Positions 44,700 through 52,286 of a DNA stretch of 64,000 bases are shown in pieces (the stretch's first letter is position 1; the number at the start of each line of letters is the position of its first letter). The DNA lies in the NCBI GenBank assembly GCA_000980375.1, contig LARD01000009.1:1-64000 (forward strand). The letters run 5' to 3'. Source of the stretch: Clostridium sp. K4410.MGS-306 (lineage in GTDB: Bacteria; Cyanobacteriota; Vampirovibrionia; Gastranaerophilales; Gastranaerophilaceae). The position numbers and the translations under genes were made by a program. The notes under the pieces are model-generated. The model did not search any database and was not told the origin of the DNA. It saw nothing but the letters and a program-made list of their open reading frames with translations.

Positions 44700-45011
44700 T
44701 AAAATATTCCTTTTTTATTAATAAACTTTTTACGATATACAGATAAATTATAAATCAAACAAGAATTTTTTTGCCAGTGCAAAAAACGCTTAACATTTTT
44801 GCAAAGAATTTATTAGGCCTGAAACACTACAATATTAGTAGTTATAGGTACATGTTTTAACTGCTACGTTCTTAACAATACTTAATAAAAGTCAAAAAAA
44901 TAAGTGTAAAGGGTACACATATTTGTAAAATTATGTTAAAATTCTCGTTACAATTAGCAATTTCTTAGTGTCACTTGCATTAAAAAACATGTAGGCTTCG
45001 GTAGGGAAGAA
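44700..45011. other. AT-rich divergent intergenic region, no gene seen
   Basis: This 312-bp gap between the divergent DUF2229 gene and the FGSA-motif pair holds AT-rich sequence and several weak -10-like boxes (for example TAAAAT near 44937-44942) but no ORF with an SD and no recognisable RNA. Confidence 0.5.
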
Positions 45012-46091
45012 ATGAAGTTAAATTCAATAGACAATACTAGACTTATATTTAAAAATAATCATAATGCCGAAAATAATAAAAGTTACGCCAATTCACAACG
45101 AAACAACGTAGCGTTCGGCTCGGCGGCAGATATAATGCTCGCAACAATGGACGGAATTGAAAGAGGCGGTTTTGCAGCATCTTTCGTTGCTCAGGATTTT
45201 TTGGGCATGGCAGCTCCCCGTACAATTAAAGGTTTATCAAGAAACAGCGATGCAACAGGCAAAAAGAACACAGCCTACGCAACAAGTGTTGCAATCAGAG
45301 AGATATTAAGCGGCCCCAGCCTGTTTATCATCCCTTCTGCTATTTTGTGGGGCGCGGCAAAATTTTTCGGCCCTGCCAACAGAGTCAAATTTGATTACAT
45401 AAAAGGTATCGGCGACCAGTTCAATGATTATGCAAAGGGCAAATCAGCAGAAAGCCTCGGCCAAACAGAAGCTGTTAAAAAAGGTTTCTACAAAGAAGCT
45501 TTCAAAAACATGCTCAATACATCTTTGGATAACAAAGTTGTTGATATTGACGCAAAAGCGCAGCACTTTGCAGACGCTGCAATGGAAATTGAAAAGGCAA
45601 AATCAAAAGGATTTATCAAAAACCTCCTCGGTAAGCCAGTTGCAGGCTCTAAGGAAGATTTGACAGGCGCATTGATGGATGAGTATGTAAAGCTCAAAAA
45701 ACAGTATATGCCTGTATCTGACAATATTGTAGGTATGTCATTCAAGACTAAAGAGGGCACATTGGGCACATCTTTAGGCAAGTTTATTGACGATTTGAAA
45801 AACTACACAAATGACATAACAGGCACAATGGCTAAGAAAGCCAAAAAAGGATTTAAGGGCTCTGTTGAAGAGGCAATTTCAAAATTCAACTTCTCACGTG
45901 CGGGTTCAAGATTTGTTACCACAACATTGATGACATTGGGCGTGTTCTCATTCTTCACAGTTATTCCGAAACTCTACAAGAGCACATGCAAAACAAACCC
46001 TGCGCTCCAGGGGCTTGAAGGCCCCGCAGATGCCAATAAACCTGCAGAGACTGAAAAGAAAGACGGAGGTGTTGAAAATGAAAATAAATAA
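45012..46091 (+). CDS. Lineage-specific membrane-associated protein A (FGSA motif)
   Basis: I recognise no family. The 359-residue protein begins with a polar Asn-rich leader ending NNVAFGSAADIML (residues ~31-43), has a hydrophobic segment PSLFIIPSAILWGAAKFFG (~98-118), a long charged helical middle, and a second hydrophobic segment FVTTTLMTLGVFSFFTVIP (~305-323), then an acidic tail. It overlaps the next gene by 14 bp; both share the leader motif and the two-ended hydrophobic layout, so they probably form a complex. SD-like GGGAAG precedes the ATG. Confidence 0.65.
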   Translation: MKLNSIDNTRLIFKNNHNAENNKSYANSQRNNVAFGSAADIMLATMDGIERGGFAASFVAQDFLGMAAPRTIKGLSRNSDATGKKNTAYATSVAIREILSGPSLFIIPSAILWGAAKFFGPANRVKFDYIKGIGDQFNDYAKGKSAESLGQTEAVKKGFYKEAFKNMLNTSLDNKVVDIDAKAQHFADAAMEIEKAKSKGFIKNLLGKPVAGSKEDLTGALMDEYVKLKKQYMPVSDNIVGMSFKTKEGTLGTSLGKFIDDLKNYTNDITGTMAKKAKKGFKGSVEEAISKFNFSRAGSRFVTTTLMTLGVFSFFTVIPKLYKSTCKTNPALQGLEGPADANKPAETEKKDGGVENENK

Positions 46092-47028
46092 CAACGTAAC
46101 TCCTCTTAAAAAACAACCTTCTTTTGGCAGTGCAGCGTTGGGCAAAAAAATGTTCAGCTCAAACACGTTTAACAAAATTGCAAAAAATCTCGAGTATGAC
46201 AATTTCACAATGTCATTCCCTGTTACACTTGGTCTTTTGTATGGTGCAACAGTATTGCCAAGATACATTCAGGCATATGACAAACATGACAGACGCGAAA
46301 TTTTGACAAGAGACTTAACAAGTATCACTGCAATCTTGTTCTTTGCAGCAAGCTTGAGAAAAGGTTTTTCAAAATTGAGCTCCAAGGCAACAGGTTTTGC
46401 TCTCAACTTGAAACCGAAAAACCACAAAGGTATCAAAAAATACGTTGACTACATCAACCCCAGAGGCGGTGTACAGGTAATGAACAAGGAACAGATCATT
46501 GCCAAGTATTCTGACCTTGAGGCTAACAAAAACGGATTTGTTGATTTTGCCGAATTTATCAGAAGCCAGGGCGGAAAACTCAATAAGGTATTGGCTTCTA
46601 ACCAAAATACAAAAGCAGAATTTGAAAAAATGCTCGGCAAAGACCTCAAGTCTTCTACACATCAGGAAATTTTAGATGCATGGAAAAATGCTTCTAAAGA
46701 AAGCAAAGACAAGGTTTATGCAGAGTTCAAAAACCCTGATAACAGCTTCACTAAAAAGGCAAGAGTACACAATAACGTGTTTAATGCTGTATCAACATTC
46801 TTGATGGTGCCAGCATTTATGATATGGCTCGAAATCTTTAACGAAAAGACAACAAAACGCCTCAAAGCTAAAGAAAACGAAGAGCTTGCAAACACTATGA
46901 AGGCAAAAGAAGCACAAAAAGCAAAGAGCGGTTTTGATACTATGAAAGTTAGCAGTTATCATTCAACAGACGCCCGCCAATCTTTCAAAAACTTCTTTAA
47001 AATGGTAAATAACAAAGGCGAAGTTTAA
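46078..47028 (+). CDS. Lineage-specific membrane-associated protein B (FGSA motif)
   Basis: I recognise no family. The 316-residue protein begins MKINNNVTPLKKQPSFGSAAL, has hydrophobic stretches at about 45-62 (FPVTLGLLYGATVLP) and 80-95 (LTSITAILFFAASL), a charged helical middle, another near 245-262 (VSTFLMVPAFMIWLEIF), and a basic C-terminus. A segment DLEANKNGFVDFAEFIRSQGG resembles an EF-hand loop (D-x-E-x-N-x-x-G-F-V-D-F-x-E), so calcium binding is possible. ATG 46078 is supported by GGAGG 8 nt upstream. It overlaps protein A by 14 bp. Confidence 0.65.
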   Translation: MKINNNVTPLKKQPSFGSAALGKKMFSSNTFNKIAKNLEYDNFTMSFPVTLGLLYGATVLPRYIQAYDKHDRREILTRDLTSITAILFFAASLRKGFSKLSSKATGFALNLKPKNHKGIKKYVDYINPRGGVQVMNKEQIIAKYSDLEANKNGFVDFAEFIRSQGGKLNKVLASNQNTKAEFEKMLGKDLKSSTHQEILDAWKNASKESKDKVYAEFKNPDNSFTKKARVHNNVFNAVSTFLMVPAFMIWLEIFNEKTTKRLKAKENEELANTMKAKEAQKAKSGFDTMKVSSYHSTDARQSFKNFFKMVNNKGEV

Positions 47029-47064
47029 CCAAAACCAAAACAGAGCAAAAAATATTAAAAGCAG

Positions 47065-47382
47065 CTAATCAGCTTTAGTAATAATCAAAGTCTGCTTACT
47101 CATTTTTATTGAAACAGAGTCTTTTTCCGGTTTAACTTCCAGAAGTTCAAGTATAGTGTTAGGAATATAAAGCGCGTAACCATGACCGCTTCTTATAAAT
47201 TTTCTGACAAGCATGGTATTTTGTGATTCGTCGTCAGAATCAATTTTGTTTACCCTTAAGATGTTTCCATCTACCTCAAATAAAACTTTTGATTCTTTGG
47301 GGTTTACTCCCATCAATTTTATTATGTGGACAGGCATGTAAACAGACCATCCATTGCCAATAGGTACTAGTTTTTTATTCAT
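47065..47382 (-). CDS. Tandem AbrB/SpoVT-like domain protein
   Basis: The 105-residue product contains two similar beta-hairpin units: KLVPIGNGWSVYMPVHIIKLMGVNPKESKVLFEVDGNILRVNK (1-45) and MLVRKFIRSGHGYALYIPNTILELLEVKPEKDSVSIKMSKQTLIITK (~55-103). Each looks like one AbrB/MazE swapped-hairpin half, so the protein may form a DNA-binding fold by itself. I choose ATG 47382, which overlaps the stop of the XRE gene by 8 bp, over the longer frame. The XRE-AbrB pair resembles a small regulator operon or antitoxin unit; no toxin is seen. Confidence 0.75.
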   Translation of the reverse strand: MNKKLVPIGNGWSVYMPVHIIKLMGVNPKESKVLFEVDGNILRVNKIDSDDESQNTMLVRKFIRSGHGYALYIPNTILELLEVKPEKDSVSIKMSKQTLIITKAD

Positions 47383-47683
47383 CAACGCAGTCCAGTATTC
47401 TATTGAGTGTGTTTTGGATATTTTTGATTTCCTGTTTAACATCTAAACGCATATGTTTATTTACAGTTGTTTTAGCAGGTAACAGCAGTTCATATGCTTC
47501 GAGCCCGAATGCTTTGCTTAATTTTTCAATTACATCAATAGTAATGGAGTGTCTGCCTGATTCTACACTAATAACTGTTTTTTCATGCACCCCTGAAATT
47601 TCAGCTAATTTAGCCTGACTCAGACCTTTTTGTTTTCTTAAATATTTAACAGTTGATGAAATTAGTTTTATTAACTCTGACAT
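47375..47683 (-). CDS. XRE-family HTH regulator upstream of AbrB-like gene
   Basis: A 102-residue protein: VKYLRKQKGLSQAKLAEISGVHEKTVISVESGRHSITIDVIEKLSKAFGL is a clear Cro/CI helix-turn-helix (residues 12-61), followed by a basic/helical tail (KQEIKNIQNTLNRILDCV) that may dimerise. No SD precedes the ATG and a palindromic AT-rich block (TAATTAATTA) sits directly upstream, a plausible operator; -10-like TATCAT lies about 8 nt before the ATG. It is co-translated with the AbrB-like gene. Confidence 0.83.
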   Translation of the reverse strand: MSELIKLISSTVKYLRKQKGLSQAKLAEISGVHEKTVISVESGRHSITIDVIEKLSKAFGLEAYELLLPAKTTVNKHMRLDVKQEIKNIQNTLNRILDCVDE

Positions 47684-47801
47684 AATTAATTATGATAGTG
47701 TACTTAATTATTTAACACTATGCATATGTATATCATATACGGATAGTTGACTATCTTTTAAAAATGTGGTTTACTACCTGTATAACGACTAGTGATGAGA
47801 T

Positions 47802-48287
47802 ATGACAAAAAATTCTGACATTATTAAAACTTTATTAATTTTTATCTGTATAACCGCAAGTGCTGCCTACGCAGCAAACCCAAACTACATGATAAAACCC
47901 AAAATCATCTCTGCTCCAGACGGAGATACAATCAAAATTTGGACAAAAGAACGCCCCGTAAGCGTCCGATTGACTGGCATAGACTGCTACGAAACATCAG
48001 TAAACGGACATATACAATATCAAAGAAACAAAGGCCTGACAGATGAACAGATAATAGAAAAAGGCCTGAAAGCAAAAGATGAGCTGATAAAAATCCTTCG
48101 CTCAAACAAGAATATCTATTTGGAAATAACCGGCATAGATAGAAAATGGGGCAGATACGTAGGTATCTTTTACTATAAAGATTCTAAGGGCCGTTATATC
48201 AGCATAAACGACAAAATGCTCAAAACAGGCTACTGCCCGCGATACATTTTTAAGCCCTACGACGAGTATATAAAATACAAACATTAA
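47802..48287 (+). CDS. Secreted thermonuclease-family protein (SNase)
   Basis: A 161-residue protein with a signal peptide (hydrophobic IIKTLLIFICITAS, cleavage near AYA at residues 23-25) followed by a staphylococcal-nuclease-like domain: IISAPDGDTIKIW, VRLTGIDCYET (containing the active-site Arg and Glu positions), GLKAKDEL, and GIDRKWGRYVGIFYY with the second active-site Arg, ending with INDKMLKTGYC. Catalytic residues appear kept, so it is probably an exported nuclease for scavenging or defence. It ends early, which fits minimal members. Single gene. Confidence 0.83.
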   Translation: MTKNSDIIKTLLIFICITASAAYAANPNYMIKPKIISAPDGDTIKIWTKERPVSVRLTGIDCYETSVNGHIQYQRNKGLTDEQIIEKGLKAKDELIKILRSNKNIYLEITGIDRKWGRYVGIFYYKDSKGRYISINDKMLKTGYCPRYIFKPYDEYIKYKH

Positions 48288-48291
48288 AAGC

Positions 48292-48534
48292 CTAAAACTT
48301 CATCTGCTGGATTTCGATTTCTTCTATATCGCACAGCTCGTTTGCTATTTTGATGCTTTCTTCGTCGTTGATGATTTCCAAAAGTATCAAGCCCCTGGGC
48401 GAGCACTGGCCGTTAATTTCTTCATGCAGGCCGATTCTGGTTTTTATGATGCAGCCGTATTTTGTCAGAATTTCTTGCACAGATACGGCGCTTTCCAGCC
48501 TGTTGCTTATTTTTATGCCGATAATTGTAGTCAT
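48292..48534 (-). CDS. TM1266-like small ACT-fold protein
   Basis: The 80-residue protein resembles the TM1266 family ('putative iron-only hydrogenase system regulator'): IIGIKISNRLESAVSVQEILTKYGCIIKTRIGLHE, then CSPRGLILLEIINDEE and a final IEEIEIQQMKF. These proteins have an ACT-like fold and usually sit among HydEFG maturase genes. No hydrogenase gene lies in this window. It starts one base inside the end of a 41-codon ORF (TAATG), so the two are co-translated. Confidence 0.8.
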   Translation of the reverse strand: MTTIIGIKISNRLESAVSVQEILTKYGCIIKTRIGLHEEINGQCSPRGLILLEIINDEESIKIANELCDIEEIEIQQMKF

Positions 48535-48659
48535 TATTGCCCGCTTTCTTCTTCTCCTTTCTCTGCGCTTTTTGATGATTCAAAATGCAGATAGGCGTCG
48601 TTATCAAATTCTTCGTACAGTATCAGGAATGTTTGTGTTGTTTTTATCAAATATTTCAT
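48534..48659 (-). CDS. Small 41-aa protein coupled to the TM1266-like gene
   Basis: A 41-residue acidic peptide (begins MKYLIKTTQTFLILYEEF, ends EEESGQ) directly upstream of the TM1266-like gene, with stop and start overlapping as TAATG. The coupling and a promoter-like TTGTAA-17-TAAAGA just upstream argue that it is real. It has no recognised family. Confidence 0.5.
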   Translation of the reverse strand: MKYLIKTTQTFLILYEEFDNDAYLHFESSKSAEKGEEESGQ

Positions 48660-48700
48660 AAAAATTTTTCTCTTTAGTAACTGAATGTATTGTTTACAAA

Positions 48701-48739
48701 AAAAATGATACTTACATTGCCTGTAAGTATCATTTTTAT
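48701..48739 (-). terminator. Terminator of the 101-aa gene
   Basis: A 16-bp nearly perfect stem AAAAATGATACTTACA/TGTAAGTATCATTTTT with a TTGCC loop, usable in both directions, immediately after the 48758-49063 gene. Confidence 0.8.
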
Positions 48740-48757
48740 ATTCTTTATTAAGTAGGT

Positions 48758-49063
48758 TTACTCTTCTATTTCTGCTTCCAGTGAGGCAAGTTGTTTTTTC
48801 TTAAGATTATGCACAACTGCGTCAACTAAAAATTCGTATGATTTCATATTTTGAATTTCGGGCGAAAATTCTCTGATTAAAGAAGCTCTTACCATGTCTT
48901 CTAATCTGTCATTGGCGGTTTTTACATCAGAGTCCGAGCATATCATATCAATGTATTTAGAATTGACTTTGTAATCTTGCATTTGAGAAAACATCAGCCA
49001 CTTGAGCCTTGGTTTGATTGAGCTCAATTTTTTTACGATTTTTAAATTCTTAAGATTAAACAT
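48758..49063 (-). CDS. Hypothetical protein (101 aa)
   Basis: I do not recognise this protein. It is basic at the N-terminus (NLKNLKIVKKLSSIKPRLKWLMFSQ) and acidic/helical toward the end (EFLVDAVVHNLKKKQLASLEAEIEE). No membrane helix or signal peptide is seen. It has its own terminator. Its ATG lacks an obvious strong SD; upstream is a T/A-rich stretch. Confidence 0.6.
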   Translation of the reverse strand: MFNLKNLKIVKKLSSIKPRLKWLMFSQMQDYKVNSKYIDMICSDSDVKTANDRLEDMVRASLIREFSPEIQNMKSYEFLVDAVVHNLKKKQLASLEAEIEE

Positions 49064-49231
49064 ATATTTACCCCACCTGTTTTGGTTAGTTGAGTTTTGG
49101 TAGATTTTTCACATTTTTATAAAGTGTGCTCAAAAATTAAATTTACTTATTTTACCCATGCTCTTAACAATTTGTTACTTTGGTTAAAATAATTACTAGT
49201 ATTGTCCTGTTTTTTGAGTGATTTGTCAACG

Positions 49232-49266
49232 AAAAAACCGGCTTTGTAAAAAGACCGGTTTTTTTT
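49232..49266. terminator. Terminator hairpin
   Basis: Stem AAAAACCGG/CCGGTTTTT with a loop of about 13 nt, T-run on the plus strand and A-run mirrored; it follows the small minus-strand ORF at 49295-49438. Confidence 0.7.
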
Positions 49267-49294
49267 AATTATTCAATTTTGTATTAAAAGCGGG

Positions 49295-49438
49295 CTATTC
49301 CCAGCAAAGTTTGTTTTTAAATTTCTTCTCCTTTTTTCTTTGTTTAAAACAATTTTTTTCGTTGAACATGAGCTTGATTCCCTCCAGCTCTTCTTGCAAT
49401 TCTTCCAATGCCATGTCTGTTTCCATGTCAAAATGCAT
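49295..49438 (-). CDS. Small 47-aa ORF, possibly frameshifted
   Basis: A minus-strand ORF encodes a charged 47-residue peptide (MALEELQEELEGIKLMFNEKN near the start, a Lys-rich end). A strong SD (GGAGG) lies farther upstream, well placed for a GTG at 49454, but from that GTG the frame stops after eight codons and the 47-aa ORF is in another frame. Either one extra A in AAAGAAAC breaks a 52-aa gene, or an eight-codon leader ORF precedes the peptide. A terminator follows. Confidence 0.4.
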   Translation of the reverse strand: MHFDMETDMALEELQEELEGIKLMFNEKNCFKQRKKEKKFKNKLCWE

Positions 49439-49623
49439 GTTCTTTGTAATCACGAATACGCCTCCAATTAATGTATATCCTAAACCGACTAAACTTCACA
49501 CTATCGGTTTACTTTTTATGTATCGGCATTTTTTTTCAAAACTTGAGTAAAGTTTTGTTAAAGTTTACAAAATATTTTATTTTCTTTACGAAACACGATA
49601 AAATGTAATTGGAGGAGAATAAA

Positions 49624-50739
49624 TTGGATAATACGGATAATATTTTTGATATAAATGCTTTTTTAAGAAAAGCTGTAGAAGAGGGCGTTTCAGACGTACA
49701 CTTGAGAATTGATGAAGTGCCTGTTGTAAGAAAAGACGGAAAAATCATCAAAACAAATTTTCCGCAAATAACAGAAAAAGACATCTCCCATGTCTTAAAC
49801 GTTGTACTGCCAAAATATTTGAGAACAAAAGTGCAAGCTGCTTTTGATCTTGATTTTTCTTACGAAATCAAAGGCCTTTCAAGGTTCAGAATCAACCTTG
49901 CAAGACAGATGGGCAACACGTCTTTAGTGTTCAGAATAATTCCTTACGAAATACCTACCTTTGAACAGCTTCACCTTCCGCCCGCTCTTAACATGTTTTC
50001 AAAATTCCACAGCGGAATCGTCCTTGTCACAGGGCCTACAGGGTCGGGTAAATCTACAACAATCGCTTCTTTGATTGATTTGATTAACAAAAACGAACGC
50101 AAACACATCATCACAATCGAAGACCCGATTGAGTTTATCTATTCCAACAAAAACTGTATCATTACCCAAAGACAGGTAGAAATCGATACGCTTTCTTTCC
50201 CTGACGGGGTAAAATATGCGCTAAGACAAGACCCTGATGTTATCCTTATAGGCGAAATCAGAGATATCGAAACCCTCTCAAGCGCCATGAAAGCAGCAGA
50301 AACAGGCCACCTTGTAATAGCTTCTTTGCACACCAATGATGCTATTCAAACCGTAAGCAGAATTGTGGGCATGTATGAGCCACAAGATAGAGCTAATGTG
50401 CGCAAACAGCTTGCAGAAACTTTAAAAGCCTGTGTTGCTCAAAAATTGCTTCCTTTAAAAAGCGGACACGGACGTATCCCTGCTTGCGAAATCATGGTTG
50501 TTACGCCTACCATCAAAGACTTTATTATCAAAGATGAGCTCGAGCAAATCTATGACCTTGTTAAAAAAGGCTCTTACAACGACATGATTACAATGAACAT
50601 GTCACTGCTGCAGCTTATTAAAGAAGACTTAATCACCAAAGACACTGCTTTGGATGTTAGCGACAATAAAGTTGAAATTCAGCAGATGTTAAGAGGCGCT
50701 TACCACGGTACAACAGAGAGCTTCGATATTCAGTTCTAA
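49624..50739 (+). CDS. pilT: Type IV pilus retraction ATPase PilT
   Basis: The 371-residue hexameric ATPase retracts type IV pili. It has the N-terminal PAS-like domain (SDVHLRIDEVPVVRKDGKI), Walker A GPTGSGKSTT (~137-146), the Asp box region TIEDPIEFIY, Walker B PDVILIGEIRD (~203-213), and the His box GHLVIASLHTNDA. The AIRNLIRE motif of classical PilT is replaced near residue 318 by a divergent KKGSYNDMITMNMSL. The start is TTG 49624, 8 nt after GGAGG, not an earlier in-frame TTG. It is followed by recO and deoC. Pilus assembly genes are not in the window apart from the prepilin-like gene. Confidence 0.9.
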   Translation: MDNTDNIFDINAFLRKAVEEGVSDVHLRIDEVPVVRKDGKIIKTNFPQITEKDISHVLNVVLPKYLRTKVQAAFDLDFSYEIKGLSRFRINLARQMGNTSLVFRIIPYEIPTFEQLHLPPALNMFSKFHSGIVLVTGPTGSGKSTTIASLIDLINKNERKHIITIEDPIEFIYSNKNCIITQRQVEIDTLSFPDGVKYALRQDPDVILIGEIRDIETLSSAMKAAETGHLVIASLHTNDAIQTVSRIVGMYEPQDRANVRKQLAETLKACVAQKLLPLKSGHGRIPACEIMVVTPTIKDFIIKDELEQIYDLVKKGSYNDMITMNMSLLQLIKEDLITKDTALDVSDNKVEIQQMLRGAYHGTTESFDIQF

Positions 50740-50754
50740 AAAATCGGCCATACC

Positions 50755-51516
50755 ATGCAGAACTTTACTACAAATGCAATCAATTTGAAGTCATACAACC
50801 TGTCGGAAACTGACAAGATAATTGTCATGTATTCAAAAGACAAAGGCATAATCAAAGGGGTTGCAAAAGGTGCAAAAAAAACCACAAGCAAACTCGGCGG
50901 CAGAATGGACATGCTCGTTGCAAACCGCTTGATGCTGCACAAGGGCAGAAACCTTGATACTATATGTCAGGCACAGGCAATAAATACCTTTAAAAATACA
51001 AGAAACGATATGGATAAGCTTTTTTATTCCATATATTGCAGCGAGGTTGTGCACAGCTTCGGCGTGGAAAACGACCCCAACAGCGAGGAAATCTACGAGC
51101 TGTTTTACAAAACCCTTGAGGCTGTTTCAAAATCCGAAAACAAAGTGCAGCTTTTGCTTTCCGTTATCAAATTTCAGCTAAAAATTACCCACATAGCAGG
51201 CTACTCGCTGGAGCTTGAGGCCTGCGCCTGCTGCGGCGGAACGCTCGATAACGACAACATTTATTTCTCTGCTCAAAGCGGCGGAACAATCTGTGAAGAA
51301 TGCAAAAAACACTCGATAAACGCTGCAAAACTTCACCATAAAATACGCGATTTTCTTAATACGCTTCTGCAGCTGGATTATGATTCCAAAACAAGATACG
51401 ACGAGCTTGCAACAGAAAAAATATGTTCGTTTTGTTTTGAGCTTATGAAACGTCATGTGGAGCAGTTTTCGCCAAAAAAAATTAAATCAGCACAGATACT
51501 TGAAATAACAAAATAA
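50755..51516 (+). CDS. recO: DNA repair protein RecO
   Basis: The 253-residue protein loads RecA with RecF/RecR. It starts with the OB-fold (TNAINLKSYNLSETDKIIVMYSKDKGIIKGVAKGAKKTTSKLGGRMD), continues as a helical domain, and has a zinc-type site CACCGG...CEEC (residues ~158-184). Length agrees with the family. It begins 15 bp after pilT and is followed 10 bp later by deoC. Confidence 0.92.
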   Translation: MQNFTTNAINLKSYNLSETDKIIVMYSKDKGIIKGVAKGAKKTTSKLGGRMDMLVANRLMLHKGRNLDTICQAQAINTFKNTRNDMDKLFYSIYCSEVVHSFGVENDPNSEEIYELFYKTLEAVSKSENKVQLLLSVIKFQLKITHIAGYSLELEACACCGGTLDNDNIYFSAQSGGTICEECKKHSINAAKLHHKIRDFLNTLLQLDYDSKTRYDELATEKICSFCFELMKRHVEQFSPKKIKSAQILEITK

Positions 51517-51526
51517 GGAAACTAAG

Positions 51527-52177
51527 ATGTCAGAACTATCAAAATATATTGAACATACCCTGCTCAAACAGGATGCAAAAAAAGAAGAACTTGAAAAACT
51601 CTTTGAAGAAGCAAAACAATACGGCTTTTTAGGCGTGTGCATAAACCCCTGTAATGTTAAATTTGCAAAAGAAAATCTCAAAAACTCTGATGTAAAAATC
51701 GTAACCGTTGTCGGTTTTCCTCTGGGTGCAAACCTTAGCGAGGTTAAAGCGTTTGAAACAGAGCTTGCAATAAAAGATGGTGCCGACGAAATCGATATGG
51801 TAATAAATGTCTCAAAACTCAAAGACAGGGATTATGACTTTGTGCAAAAGGATATTGAGGCAGTAAAAAAAGCTTGTGGCAATGTGCCTTTAAAAGTTAT
51901 TCTTGAAACAGACCTGCTGACATGTGAAGAAATCAAAAAAGCCTGTGAGTTGTGCGTGGCAGCAGGTGCTGATTTTGTCAAAACTTCAACAGGCTTTGTA
52001 AAAAATGGTGTTGGTGCAAAAGCAGAAGATGTTGAGCTTATGGCCGCTGTGGTTAAACCTCACAGGCTTGGCGTAAAAGCTTCTGCCGGAATAAGAGATA
52101 AAGAAAAAGCTCTTGCCATGGTAAAAGCCGGTGCTGACAGGCTTGGTACAAGCTCGGGTGTTGCAATTGTTTCCTAA
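51527..52177 (+). CDS. deoC: Deoxyribose-phosphate aldolase
   Basis: The 216-residue TIM-barrel aldolase cleaves 2-deoxyribose-5-phosphate to glyceraldehyde-3-phosphate and acetaldehyde. It shows IEHTLLK at the N-terminus, VVGFPLGA (~62), ADEIDMVINVSKLK (~85-98), VILETDLL, the Schiff-base lysine segment DFVKTSTGF (~145-153), and VKASAGIRDKEKAL (~180). SD AAGGAAA precedes the ATG. Length is normal. Confidence 0.95.
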   Translation: MSELSKYIEHTLLKQDAKKEELEKLFEEAKQYGFLGVCINPCNVKFAKENLKNSDVKIVTVVGFPLGANLSEVKAFETELAIKDGADEIDMVINVSKLKDRDYDFVQKDIEAVKKACGNVPLKVILETDLLTCEEIKKACELCVAAGADFVKTSTGFVKNGVGAKAEDVELMAAVVKPHRLGVKASAGIRDKEKALAMVKAGADRLGTSSGVAIVS

Positions 52178-52286
52178 TCTCAAGGCGTAAAAGTTTGCCT
52201 CTGTATTACAATTGATTTGTAATTGAGCTGCTTTTTTTGTAAAATTTTTTTAAATGCAAATTGTAGTTTGCAATGGTGTGGAATTT

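Noticed and set aside
52254-52286. Leaderless start of murF at ATG 52254
   Set aside because: The -10 geometry allows it, but the family N-terminus begins at 52287, so it stays an alternative only.
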